Both the position numbers and the translations under genes were made by a program. 37,271 nt of DNA from a bacterium (lineage in GTDB: Bacteria > Pseudomonadota > Alphaproteobacteria > Sphingomonadales > Sphingomonadaceae), in assembly GCA_030824575.1 (NCBI GenBank), contig JAVBXL010000041.1, forward strand, positions 1 to 37,271. Reading direction: 5' to 3'. A model generated the notes under the pieces. The model was not told the origin of the DNA and did not search any database. It was given only the letters and a program-made list of their open reading frames with translations. Shown piece after piece: positions 1 through 7,315 of this stretch; within the stretch, counting starts at the first letter, position 1; every line of letters begins with the position of its first letter.

Positions 1-64
1 TGACACGGCAGAGCAGTTCAACGGGCCACCGGTGCCGCCAGCTATGCACAAAAGCGAACTTCAC
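1..64 (-). CDS. IS3-family transposase OrfB, 5' end only
   Basis: Only the first 21 codons are present, from a GTG at 64-62 that overlaps the orfA stop. The translated start (KFAFVHSWRHRWPVELLCRV) is the typical beginning of IS3 OrfB, the integrase-fold DDE catalytic subunit. The frame is -1 relative to orfA, as needed for the frameshifted OrfAB protein. The catalytic core is off the left edge, so whether it is intact cannot be judged. Confidence 0.8.
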   Translation of the reverse strand, partial: MKFAFVHSWRHRWPVELLCRV

Positions 65-333
65 GGCCTTTGGCTCGCGAAGAACTGCGTGGCCTTTTTT
101 AGCACTTCCCTCTCCTCCCGCAGCACACGGTTCTCAAGGCGAAGGCGTTCATTCTCACGCGCCAGATCTGCCTGCGGCGCTGCCACCAGGTCAGATGGCC
201 GATACTGTGACACCCACTTGCCCAGCGTCGACTTCCCTATCCCCAAATCCGATGCAACCCGGTCGCGCAGCAACCCGCTGGTCAGCGCGATCCGTACCGC
301 CTCCTGCTTGAACTTTTCTTTATGCTTGATCAT
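61..333 (-). CDS. IS3-family transposase OrfA
   Basis: A 90-residue protein of usual IS3 OrfA length. The N-terminal half is the helix-turn-helix that binds the IS ends, with the GIGKSTLGKWVSQY stretch near residues 31-44. The C-terminal part (about 57-82) is a charged leucine-zipper region rich in Glu, Arg and Leu. Near the end the coding strand carries an A-AAA-AAG run (about 90-98) in the register of a programmed -1 frameshift site, used by IS3 elements to make the OrfAB fusion transposase. Its TGA stop overlaps the GTG that opens orfB in the -1 frame. AGGAG stands upstream of the ATG. The family call is secure; the subgroup is not determined. Confidence 0.9.
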   Translation of the reverse strand: MIKHKEKFKQEAVRIALTSGLLRDRVASDLGIGKSTLGKWVSQYRPSDLVAAPQADLARENERLRLENRVLREEREVLKKATQFFASQRP

Positions 334-368
334 CTCGTCGGTCTCCTGTTGCGAGCTCTAATCGCTCA

Positions 369-768
369 GGTGACCGGCGCAAATCCGTTACAAGTCCACG
401 ATGGCAAGGGTCGTCCGCTGGTCATGCTGCTCAGCGAGGGTCAGATGAGCGACTACAAGGGCGCGGCGTTGATGGTCGACGCCTTGCCACCTGCCAAGGC
501 AATGTTGGGCGACCGAGGCTATGATGCCGACTGGTTCCGCGCCACCCTGGCCGAGCGGGGCATGATCGCCTGCATCCCGTCAAAAGCCAACCGCAAGGTG
601 CCCATCCCGCACGACACCGCGCTCTACCGCCAGCGTCACAGGATCGAGAACATGTTCGGCAAGCTCAAGGACTGGCGCCGCATCCACACCCGCTACGACC
701 GATGCCCACACAGCTTCATGTCAGCCATATGCATCGCTGCAACCGTCATCTTCTGGCTCAATCAATGA
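369..768 (+). pseudogene. IS5-family transposase, 3' fragment split by the IS3 element
   Basis: The reading frame from about 370 to the TGA at 766-768 gives the C-terminal half of an IS5-family DDE transposase. Visible landmarks are DGKGRPLVMLLSEGQ, the GDRGYDAD block around the second catalytic Asp, and the RHRIENMFGKLKDWRR block carrying the catalytic Glu, followed by RYDRC. The N-terminal half is missing because the IS3 element replaces it at 368/369. The open frame extends back to 322, but that part is IS3 DNA. Not functional as it stands, unless the other half across the IS3 is intact and the IS3 is excised. Confidence 0.88.
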
Positions 769-1546
769 GTCCTGACCCTAGGAAATATCCCGCGGTCGCG
801 CCGCCATCGAGTCGGTAGAAAACACCGTTGGCGAATGCCGCCTCTTTCGAGGTCAGATGCGCGACCGCGTCGGCCACTTCGGAAGGCTGTGCGAAACGAC
901 CGAGCGGGATGGCCTTTTTGAAAAAAGCGACCTCTTCGGGCGACGCAGACGCCAGGAGTTCGTCGGCCATGGGCGTCTCGACAAAGGCCGGGCAGACGGC
1001 GTGGCTGCGCACGCCTTGCGGGCCGTAATCGAGCGCCATGCATTTTATCAGTCCGTGTAGCGCATGTTTTGATGTGGCGTAGGCGGCAAAACCTTGAGCG
1101 CCCTGAACTCCTGCATCCGAGCTGATCGCGACGAACGAACCCTTGGTCTTGACCAATTCGGGCATCGCGGCACGCGCCAGATAATAGGTGCCGTTGAGAT
1201 TGGTATCAACGATCCGGTGCCATGTATCGGGTTCAGTCGAGGTCAGCGTGCCCGAGGATGCGATGCCGGCTGAGGCGACGACCGTGTCGATCCCTCCAAC
1301 TTGGTCCGCGAACCGCGCGACGGTATCGCTCACCGCATCCATGTCGGTGATATCAACCATCGCGGTCCACGCCTTTCCGCCCGCGGCCTCGACATCCGCG
1401 GCCACTATTTCGGCTTTTGCGGCGTCTCGACCGAGGATCCCGACTACGGCGCCGCGCCGGCCCAGGCGCATGGCGACCGCGCGGCCGATGCCAGATGTCG
1501 CTCCGCTCACGATTGCCCGCTCGGCGCCGGTTACTGACCATGTCAT
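758..1546 (-). CDS. SDR-family oxidoreductase, 3' end altered by IS5
   Basis: A 262-residue classical short-chain dehydrogenase/reductase. It should oxidise a hydroxyl or reduce a ketone with NAD(P) in the cytoplasm. Seen: the glycine-rich cofactor motif GATSGIG at 15-21, ASAG at 91-94, the catalytic Ser near 142, Tyr156 and Lys160 in YATSK, and the C-terminal DGG at 248-250. The last residues (about 256-262, LGSGLID) and the stop codon come from the IS5 end, so the natural C-terminus is lost or changed. The essential core is complete, so activity may survive. It is the last gene of the nine-gene minus-strand operon; its ATG lies one base past the cupin stop. The substrate is unknown. Confidence 0.85.
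   Translation of the reverse strand: MTWSVTGAERAIVSGATSGIGRAVAMRLGRRGAVVGILGRDAAKAEIVAADVEAAGGKAWTAMVDITDMDAVSDTVARFADQVGGIDTVVASAGIASSGTLTSTEPDTWHRIVDTNLNGTYYLARAAMPELVKTKGSFVAISSDAGVQGAQGFAAYATSKHALHGLIKCMALDYGPQGVRSHAVCPAFVETPMADELLASASPEEVAFFKKAIPLGRFAQPSEVADAVAHLTSKEAAFANGVFYRLDGGATAGYFLGSGLID
767..781. repeat. Likely right end of the IS5 copy with CTAG target site
   Basis: Immediately after the transposase stop is GAGTCCTGACCC followed by CTAG at 778-781, where the neighbouring SDR coding sequence begins. IS5-group elements commonly duplicate a four-base YTAR target such as CTAG. The matching left end is not in the window, so the boundary is inferred. Confidence 0.5.
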
Positions 1547-1547
1547 G

Positions 1548-2126
1548 TCACTCGAACCAAGCCTGCATCGCCGCGGCGAGGGACTGGGTTTCGAAGCAGA
1601 TCAACTCGCGATAATTATTAGCCAGCTCCCAGGTGCCGGACCAGCCCATGGGTGCAATGAACACATCGCCCTTGTTGAAAATTTCGACGGTGCCGTCGAG
1701 CGACGTAAGCGTCGCCGTACCGCTGAGCAACACGACATGTTCGTCATAGGGCAGGTCGGTAAATTTGAGCAGGCCGTCGTCGGCGTCATAGACCATGCAG
1801 CTGAGCTTCTCGCCCGTGTACCATTCGACGGTACGGTGTGTCTTGACCGGACGCAGCTGCATCGCGGCAGGCCAGGGCGCAAGGTCGGGGATATCTTTCC
1901 CTTCGAGATATTTGCGATCGAGGCGCACCGGTCGGAGCTTTGCAGGATCCTTCTTCGGAGCGGTGGTAAGCTGATCGGCCGCATGCGCGGCGGCCGGCTC
2001 GGCAGCGTTGGCAACCTTGGTCATCCCGGCGGTCACCGCCATCGCCGCCATCGCCTTGGTAATGAACGCGCGGCGTTCCTCATTGTCGATCACCTCGATC
2101 TTCGGACCTTTGGCCTTGGCATGCAT
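1548..2126 (-). CDS. Cupin-domain protein with twin-arginine signal
   Basis: 192 residues with the start at ATG 2126, chosen because GAGAGGAA stands just upstream; the frame stays open to 2243 but that overlaps the NmrA-like gene. Residues 18-24 (RRAFITK) followed by an Ala/Met-rich hydrophobic stretch to about 42 look like a Tat signal ending at ANA. Residues about 100-185 form one cupin barrel of the DUF861/cupin_3 type (HVVLLSGTATL, then GDVFIAPMGWSGTWE). These cupins resemble ureidoglycine aminohydrolase-like proteins, but function is rarely known. The operon otherwise makes cytoplasmic enzymes, so a folded, exported small cupin is odd. It may bind or process the substrate in the periplasm; that is inference. 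Confidence 0.8.
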   Translation of the reverse strand: MHAKAKGPKIEVIDNEERRAFITKAMAAMAVTAGMTKVANAAEPAAAHAADQLTTAPKKDPAKLRPVRLDRKYLEGKDIPDLAPWPAAMQLRPVKTHRTVEWYTGEKLSCMVYDADDGLLKFTDLPYDEHVVLLSGTATLTSLDGTVEIFNKGDVFIAPMGWSGTWELANNYRELICFETQSLAAAMQAWFE

Positions 2127-2142
2127 CTTCAATTCCTCTCGA

Positions 2143-3042
2143 TCAGACGAACAGTTCACGATTTGCCTTGATGTAATCCTGCACGCTTTCCTGCTGCCGT
2201 CCGAGCAGCTGCGCGATGGTCTCACTGTGCTCCACCCCGCCATAGGCCTGTGTCTCGTGCTCGAAATAGGTCATCAGCGTGTCGAAGGCTTCGCCCATCG
2301 CGTCGCGAAGCGGGCCATCATCATCGACAAAGCGTACCTCGCTACCGAGTTCTTCGCCGAGGATGCGCGCGATCGCGGGATAATCATGACGTGCCGATGC
2401 AGTGAGCATATGTTCGGCACCGACATGGTCCGCGGCTGGCGCTGTGAGAATGGTGGCGATGACGTCGGCGATGTCGCCTTCGGAAATCCACATGCGTTCT
2501 GCATCGGTGACCGCGGGCATCGCCAATTGTCGCCTGGCCTTGACTTCGGGCGCAAGGAACCAGGGCAGGTTAAACATGATCCATCCCGGCACGTTGACAT
2601 AGGTCATCGGCAGGCCGCTGGCGTCGAAGAGCGGCTTGGCGATGACATGCAGGTTGGCGCCGCAGCGTGTGTCGAGAAAGCGTTGCGTCAGCTTTTCCGC
2701 TGTCAGTCCCGGCGGAATCGCGATGAGACGGACGATCTGCTCGATCGAGCCGGTGGCTTTTGCGGCGCGAATGATATTCGGGGTGACGATCTGCTCGTCG
2801 GTCACGAAGTCGGGTGTGACGACGAGCACGCGGCTGACCCCACGCATGGCCTTTTCCAGGCTCAATTCGTCATTCCAGTCGGCCTGGACGATCTCTGCAT
2901 GGGGAAAGCGTTCGGCAAGCGTAGCGAGCCCTGCCTCGCGGCTGCTCGCGAGCCGGAGACGCACGCCGCCGTGCGCCGTGAGCCGTTCGCTGGCGAGCCC
3001 GCCAATATTGCCTGTGGCACCGAGGATGAGGACGGTTTCCAT
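2143..3042 (-). CDS. NmrA/NAD(P)-binding atypical SDR
   Basis: 299 residues from the second of two adjacent ATGs (3042), which sits six bases from GGAG; the first ATG at 3045 is too close. The N-terminus has GATGNIGG at 8-15, the glycine motif of NmrA-type atypical SDRs, which bind NAD(P) as sensors or reduce double bonds and quinones. No YxxxK catalytic pair is evident, as usual for this group. The length of about 300 residues fits the family. It begins about 16 bases after the imine-reductase-like gene and ends 16 bases before the cupin, so the three are probably co-transcribed. The specific reaction is not recognisable. Confidence 0.82.
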   Translation of the reverse strand: METVLILGATGNIGGLASERLTAHGGVRLRLASSREAGLATLAERFPHAEIVQADWNDELSLEKAMRGVSRVLVVTPDFVTDEQIVTPNIIRAAKATGSIEQIVRLIAIPPGLTAEKLTQRFLDTRCGANLHVIAKPLFDASGLPMTYVNVPGWIMFNLPWFLAPEVKARRQLAMPAVTDAERMWISEGDIADVIATILTAPAADHVGAEHMLTASARHDYPAIARILGEELGSEVRFVDDDGPLRDAMGEAFDTLMTYFEHETQAYGGVEHSETIAQLLGRQQESVQDYIKANRELFV

Positions 3043-3058
3043 CATAATCTCCAAGTCG

Positions 3059-3967
3059 TCATGTTGCCGGCTGGCGCAGTTGTTCGAAAATGGCAGCGAG
3101 TTCGCCTTGCCCGTGACCATCGGCGACGGCGCGTTCGAGATGTTCGAGTATGAATTCGTTCCAGCGCGGGTTGATGCCCGCATCGAGTGCGGCTTGCAGC
3201 GTCATCTGCAATCCGGGCACCCAGGCGTCGAGCGGCGCGCCGTCCCCCAAATAGCCATAGCTGCGGCTTTCGATCATCGGCACACTGGCCCGCAGCGTCG
3301 ACAGGAGCAGACCTGGAATGACGCTGCTTTCGATCATCGCCAGGAAGGTGTCGAGCGGCGCGCCTTCCGCCTTGCAGATCGCCGCCCCCTGCAAGAACGC
3401 CATGGTGGCGCCCGGCACGACGGTTCCGGCCAGCGCGAGATCGAGCGCGGCGGCGCTGCCCACCTGCTCCCCAACGTGAACGACCTGACCGGTCAAGGTA
3501 TCGAGAATCGGCCGGACCGCGTCGAAGGTGGCGCGTGCTCCAGAATAAAGGATGCTGCCCTCCGCAGTGCCGATATGGACTGGATACGCCTGGATGGCAC
3601 CTTCGAGACATGCGACATTTGCGGCCTCTGCCCACGCCGCGCCGCTGCGCGCTTCCGCCGGCGTGCGCGTGGTGAGCTGGATCAGCGTCTTGCCCGACAT
3701 CGCGCAGGTTACATCGTCGCCGTGCAGCAGGCCGGTCAACGTCGGATAATCGGAAACGCACGCGATAACGACCGAGCTGGCTGCGACGGTTTTCAAAACC
3801 GTGGCCCTAATGTGCAGGCCCTGGCTTTTGAGCCGTTCGGCTTTGTCGGCGGACCGGTTCCAACCCGTAACAATAAAGCCATTGGCGAGCAGCACGCGCG
3901 CGAGCGCTGCACCCATTTCTCCAAGGCCAATCACGCTGACTTTCTTGTTGCCGGATGTGTCGGTCAT
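3059..3967 (-). CDS. NAD(P)-dependent oxidoreductase of the imine reductase / beta-hydroxyacid dehydrogenase superfamily
   Basis: 302 residues from ATG 3967, which has GAAGGAA upstream; a frame extension to 3988 lacks a ribosome site. The N-terminal Rossmann fold shows GLGEMG at 14-19 and WNRS at 36-39, where the Arg suggests NADPH. The C-terminal half is helical with a DLALAGTVVPGATMAFLQGA stretch, like the dimer-forming helix of imine reductases. These enzymes reduce C=N bonds, or in related families oxidise beta-hydroxyacids. The nearby class III aminotransferase makes an amine or imine substrate plausible. The 6-phosphogluconate-dehydrogenase superfamily is clear, the imine reductase subfamily likely, the substrate unknown. 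Confidence 0.75.
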   Translation of the reverse strand: MTDTSGNKKVSVIGLGEMGAALARVLLANGFIVTGWNRSADKAERLKSQGLHIRATVLKTVAASSVVIACVSDYPTLTGLLHGDDVTCAMSGKTLIQLTTRTPAEARSGAAWAEAANVACLEGAIQAYPVHIGTAEGSILYSGARATFDAVRPILDTLTGQVVHVGEQVGSAAALDLALAGTVVPGATMAFLQGAAICKAEGAPLDTFLAMIESSVIPGLLLSTLRASVPMIESRSYGYLGDGAPLDAWVPGLQMTLQAALDAGINPRWNEFILEHLERAVADGHGQGELAAIFEQLRQPAT

Positions 3968-3992
3968 GGAAATTCCTTCAGATTGCACGACG

Positions 3993-5207
3993 TCAGGTTC
4001 CCAGCAGGCTTACGACGATGGCGGCGGAATCCTCGCCGAGGAAACCGCCGCCATTCTCGGCCAAGGCTATGCGCGCGCCCCCCACCTGGCGCGGCCCGGC
4101 ATCGCCGCGGAGTTGAAGAACCAGTTCATGGATTTGCGACAGGCCGGTCGCGCCGATCGGATGCCCCTTGCGTACGAGCCCCCCGGACGTATTGACGGGG
4201 ATACGGCCGCCAAGGCGGGTGTGGCCATCGGACAGCAGCCGAACGCCTTCGCCTTCGCCACACAGGCCCAGTGCCTCATAGTAGATCATTTCGGCGGGCG
4301 ACGAGGCATCATGCAGTTCGACGCAGTTCACGTCGCATGGCGCGACATCGGCTTCTTCATAGGCTTGCCTTGAGGTCCAGGCTGTCAGCTTCTCGATACC
4401 GTGGCCATAATCATAGCCGCTTGCGAGCACCGAGCTTAGAATCTTCACCGGCTTACGAACTCCCAATTCGCGGGCGGCCCGCGGCGACATGATGACGGCG
4501 GCTGCCGCCCCGTCGGCCAAGGGCGAGCACATGGTAAGCGTCAACGGTGCGATGATCGGCGCAGCGTCCAGTACCTGCTCGACCGTCAGCACGTCGCGGA
4601 ACTGGGCGTTCGGGTTGAGGCTGCCATGAAAACTGTTCTTGGCGGAAATTGCCGCGAAATCGCGCGCGGTTGCGCCTGTTCTCGCCATATAATCGCGGGC
4701 AAGTCGCGCGTAGATGTCCATGAACACCGAACGCGACTGGCCGGCACCGGCGGCGTCCGCACCGTCGCTCAGAATGAAACTGTCGAGGGCTTCGGGATGC
4801 TCGACATCGGCGCACCCGGCGAACACCGAAAACACCTTCTGCTTGTCGGACGAATAGAGTTTCTCGACGCCGAACACTAGCACGATGTCATAAGCCCCAA
4901 GCGTCACCATCGCGGCGGCTTGCTGGAGCGCTGTCGAACCGGTGGCGCATGCATTTTCCACGTTCACGACCGGAATGCGTTCGACGCCGATGCCACGCAG
5001 GATGGCTTGCCCCGCGATACACACCTGTCCTGTAATGACGGGCGCTGCCGCGTTGCCGGCCCACACGGCCTGTATTTGCGATGCCTTGATCCCGGCGTCG
5101 TCCAGCGCCTGCGCGATGGCCTCATGCGCCAGGCTCGAAAGGCTACGGTCGAGGTGCCGCGCGATCCGTGTCGTTCCGACACCGGCGATGACTGCGTCCA
5201 TTTTCAT
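3993..5207 (-). CDS. Thiolase, SCP-x / lipid-transfer type
   Basis: 404 residues. It resembles SCP2/SCP-x-like thiolases, which cleave 3-oxoacyl-CoA of branched or ring-bearing chains such as sterol side chains. Seen: nucleophile Cys87 in NACATG, His299 in ELHDASS and His349 in GHPIGATG. The final Cys-x-Gly motif of classical thiolases is replaced by ENGGG (384-388), as is normal for this subfamily. Many such thiolases need a small DUF35 OB-fold partner encoded next door, and none is present here. It lies between the Lys-less SDR and the imine-reductase-like gene with short spacers, all on the minus strand. Confidence 0.88.
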   Translation of the reverse strand: MKMDAVIAGVGTTRIARHLDRSLSSLAHEAIAQALDDAGIKASQIQAVWAGNAAAPVITGQVCIAGQAILRGIGVERIPVVNVENACATGSTALQQAAAMVTLGAYDIVLVFGVEKLYSSDKQKVFSVFAGCADVEHPEALDSFILSDGADAAGAGQSRSVFMDIYARLARDYMARTGATARDFAAISAKNSFHGSLNPNAQFRDVLTVEQVLDAAPIIAPLTLTMCSPLADGAAAAVIMSPRAARELGVRKPVKILSSVLASGYDYGHGIEKLTAWTSRQAYEEADVAPCDVNCVELHDASSPAEMIYYEALGLCGEGEGVRLLSDGHTRLGGRIPVNTSGGLVRKGHPIGATGLSQIHELVLQLRGDAGPRQVGGARIALAENGGGFLGEDSAAIVVSLLGT

Positions 5208-5216
5208 CAGGCTTCT

Positions 5217-5909
5217 CTAGGCTCCCGAATAGCGACCACCGTCGTTGACGATGATGGCGCCAGTCATGAAACTCGCATGTTCGGACGCCATGAATAAGAT
5301 CGAACCCACCATGTCCTGCGCAGTACCGTTGCGCCCGATCGGCGGCAGCTCGGTAACTTCCGCTGCTGACGATCCCTCAATGGGTCCGGCGCACAGGCAG
5401 TTCGATCGCACGCCGTCGACGCCAAAGCGAAGCGCCTGCATCCGCGTCATGTTGACGATCGAAGCGGCGGCGGTGGCATAGGCCGACGATCCGCCCGGTC
5501 CGCCCATTTGCCCGTAGGACGAGGTGACATTGACGATGTTGCCCTTCGACGCCTGCAACGCCTGCAACGCATATTGCGTGCAGAAGAGGCTCGCGGTGAA
5601 GGCACCATCGAGCGCCTTGTCCCAGTCGTCAGGTGTCACCTGTTCGAATGGCTTGTCGTCGCGGTAGTCCGCAGCATTGACGAGAATATCCAGCCCGCCG
5701 AGTTGGTCGAGGGCAGCCTGCACTAGCGCTTCGCAGCCTTCAGCGGAATAGAGCCTGCCGGTCAGCAAAGCCGCACCGGCGACGGCGGCGCCGTGCACGG
5801 CAACGACAGCGCCATGATCGCGAAAGGCCGCAGCCGTGGCCGCGCCGATAGGCTGATGGGTGCCCGTCACCAGAATGCGCTTGCCTGCAAAGTTCAGGTC
5901 GATCGTCAC
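5217..5909 (-). CDS. SDR-family protein lacking the catalytic lysine
   Basis: 230 residues with the SDR fold, but with key changes. The cofactor motif is TGTHQPIG (15-22) instead of TGxxxGIG, NNAG is NAAD (78-81), and the active site reads Tyr144-Ala-Thr-Ala-Ala148, so the usual Lys is Ala. Ser131 and the C-terminal NDGG are kept. In classical SDRs the Lys lowers the Tyr pKa and binds the nicotinamide ribose, so this protein is probably not an ordinary dehydrogenase. It may be a partner subunit, a binding protein or a different enzyme. No frameshift or stop is seen. It starts only a few bases after the aminotransferase stop. Confidence 0.83.
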   Translation of the reverse strand: MTIDLNFAGKRILVTGTHQPIGAATAAAFRDHGAVVAVHGAAVAGAALLTGRLYSAEGCEALVQAALDQLGGLDILVNAADYRDDKPFEQVTPDDWDKALDGAFTASLFCTQYALQALQASKGNIVNVTSSYGQMGGPGGSSAYATAAASIVNMTRMQALRFGVDGVRSNCLCAGPIEGSSAAEVTELPPIGRNGTAQDMVGSILFMASEHASFMTGAIIVNDGGRYSGA

Positions 5910-5913
5910 CGCA

Positions 5914-7314
5914 TCATCCTTTCAGGCCTGAGACGGTGAGCTTGTCCGCGAACCGGTCGACGACACGCACAAAGCGGTGCACGATTTCCTCGATGTCGGC
6001 TTCGGTCGCGATAAGGGCAGGGGCCATCGCCGCCAGCACGCGGCCATGGCCGCCGCGCACCAGAAGCTTTTCCTCGAGCGCGGATTTGCTCAGCAGGCTT
6101 CCCACGGCGGTCGGATCGGCAAAGGGCCTGCCGTTTGCCCTGTCGGCGTCGAATTCGACCCCGATGATCATGCCCTTGCCGCGAATGTCGCCGACAAGTT
6201 CATGGCCTCCCACGGCCTCGCGCACTCGCCGCAGCAGGACTTCGCCCATCCGGGTGGCGTTGGCGAGCAAGCCTTCCTTTTCGAGGATGTCGATGTTGGC
6301 GAGAGCGACGGCCGCGGCCACAGAATGACCCGACGCGGTGAAACCATGGCCGAACAGCCCGTCATCGGCCTTCTCGCCGTAGAGCACATCTGCGACACGC
6401 TCAGAGATGAGGCAGGCCGACATGGGGAAATAGCCGCTCGTAATTCCCTTCGACACGCTGATCAGGTCGGCACCCATTCCGAATTCAGGGCTGGCGAACC
6501 AGGCCCCCGTCCGGCCGAAACCGGTGATGACTTCGTCCGCGATCATCAGCACGTCGTAGCGGTCGAGCACGGCGCGAATGGCCCGAAAATAGCCTTCGGG
6601 CGGGACCAGCACGCCGCCCGCACCGGTCACCGGTTCGGCGATGAAGGCCGCGACAGTGTCGGGGCCTTCGTGCAGGATTAGCGCTTCGAGTTCTTCGGCA
6701 AGCCAGCGCACATAAGCATCCATCGTGTCGATATGCGACGGCCGGCGATGGAAGTCGTGCATGTGGGTGTGGAGCACACCTTCGATTGGCAGGTCGAAAG
6801 TCCGGTGCACCAGGGGGATGCCGGTCAGGCTGCCGGACGCAATCGTCGATCCATGATAGGCCGAAAGCCGCGAGATGATCTTCTTCTTTTGCGGCAGGCC
6901 GCGTACATTATTATAGCGCCGAACGAGCTTGACCTGTGTGTCGTTCGCATCGGAGCCGCTGTTGCCGTAAACAATGCGGCGCATGTTTTCGGGCGCCAGG
7001 TCGAGGAGCCGGTCGGTCAGCCGGATGACCGGTTCATTGCTGAACTGGGCAAAGCAGTGGACCGAACTCGTGCGCACCATCTGTTCGGCGGCGGCTTCCG
7101 CCAGTTCCTTGCGTCCGTAACCGATGTTTGTGCACCACAAACCCGCCGCGGCGTCGAGATAGCGATCGCCATCGACCGTCGTCAGCCACAGTCCCTCGGC
7201 ATGGTCCCAGATGACGAGGTCGCGATCCTTTTGCGAATATAGGGCCGAGAAGGCGTGTACGAGGCCCGATTTGTCGATATCCTCCAGCGAACGGTTCGAT
7301 CCATTTGTCAGCAT
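5914..7314 (-). CDS. Class III PLP-dependent aminotransferase (omega-transaminase-like)
   Basis: 466 residues, full length for fold-type I class III aminotransferases. Seen: the phosphate-binding GNSGSDAN (117-124), YHG (153-155), Asp260 in ADEVITGFGR that pairs with the PLP ring nitrogen, and the Schiff-base Lys289 in SVSKG. Sequence flavour is that of omega-amine:pyruvate transaminases, which turn primary amines into aldehydes or ketones. A second option follows from the choline-kinase-like gene in the same operon: class III homologues also act as phospho-lyases on amino-alcohol phosphates. The ATG follows GGAGGAAGGA and begins one base after the upstream SDR stop. Confidence 0.9.
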   Translation of the reverse strand: MLTNGSNRSLEDIDKSGLVHAFSALYSQKDRDLVIWDHAEGLWLTTVDGDRYLDAAAGLWCTNIGYGRKELAEAAAEQMVRTSSVHCFAQFSNEPVIRLTDRLLDLAPENMRRIVYGNSGSDANDTQVKLVRRYNNVRGLPQKKKIISRLSAYHGSTIASGSLTGIPLVHRTFDLPIEGVLHTHMHDFHRRPSHIDTMDAYVRWLAEELEALILHEGPDTVAAFIAEPVTGAGGVLVPPEGYFRAIRAVLDRYDVLMIADEVITGFGRTGAWFASPEFGMGADLISVSKGITSGYFPMSACLISERVADVLYGEKADDGLFGHGFTASGHSVAAAVALANIDILEKEGLLANATRMGEVLLRRVREAVGGHELVGDIRGKGMIIGVEFDADRANGRPFADPTAVGSLLSKSALEEKLLVRGGHGRVLAAMAPALIATEADIEEIVHRFVRVVDRFADKLTVSGLKG

Positions 7315-7315
7315 G

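Larger units (their letters stand above)
1..368 (-). mobile_element. IS3-family insertion sequence, partial (right part only)
   Basis: This holds the upstream end, orfA and the first codons of orfB of an IS3-family element; the rest lies beyond the left edge. The outer end is placed near 368 because the minus strand there begins TGAGCGATTAGAGC, the TG-start usual for IS3 ends, and because IS5 transposase coding resumes on the plus strand just beyond it. The element therefore sits inside an IS5-family copy. The exact terminus is an estimate, since the other inverted repeat is not in the window. Confidence 0.75.

Noticed and set aside
2636..4195. Long plus-strand open frame (519 codons) opposite the NmrA-like and imine-reductase-like genes
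   Set aside because: It lies antisense to two clear enzymes, has an Arg/Pro/Ser-rich composition with no motifs and spans their gap; a GC-rich shadow frame.
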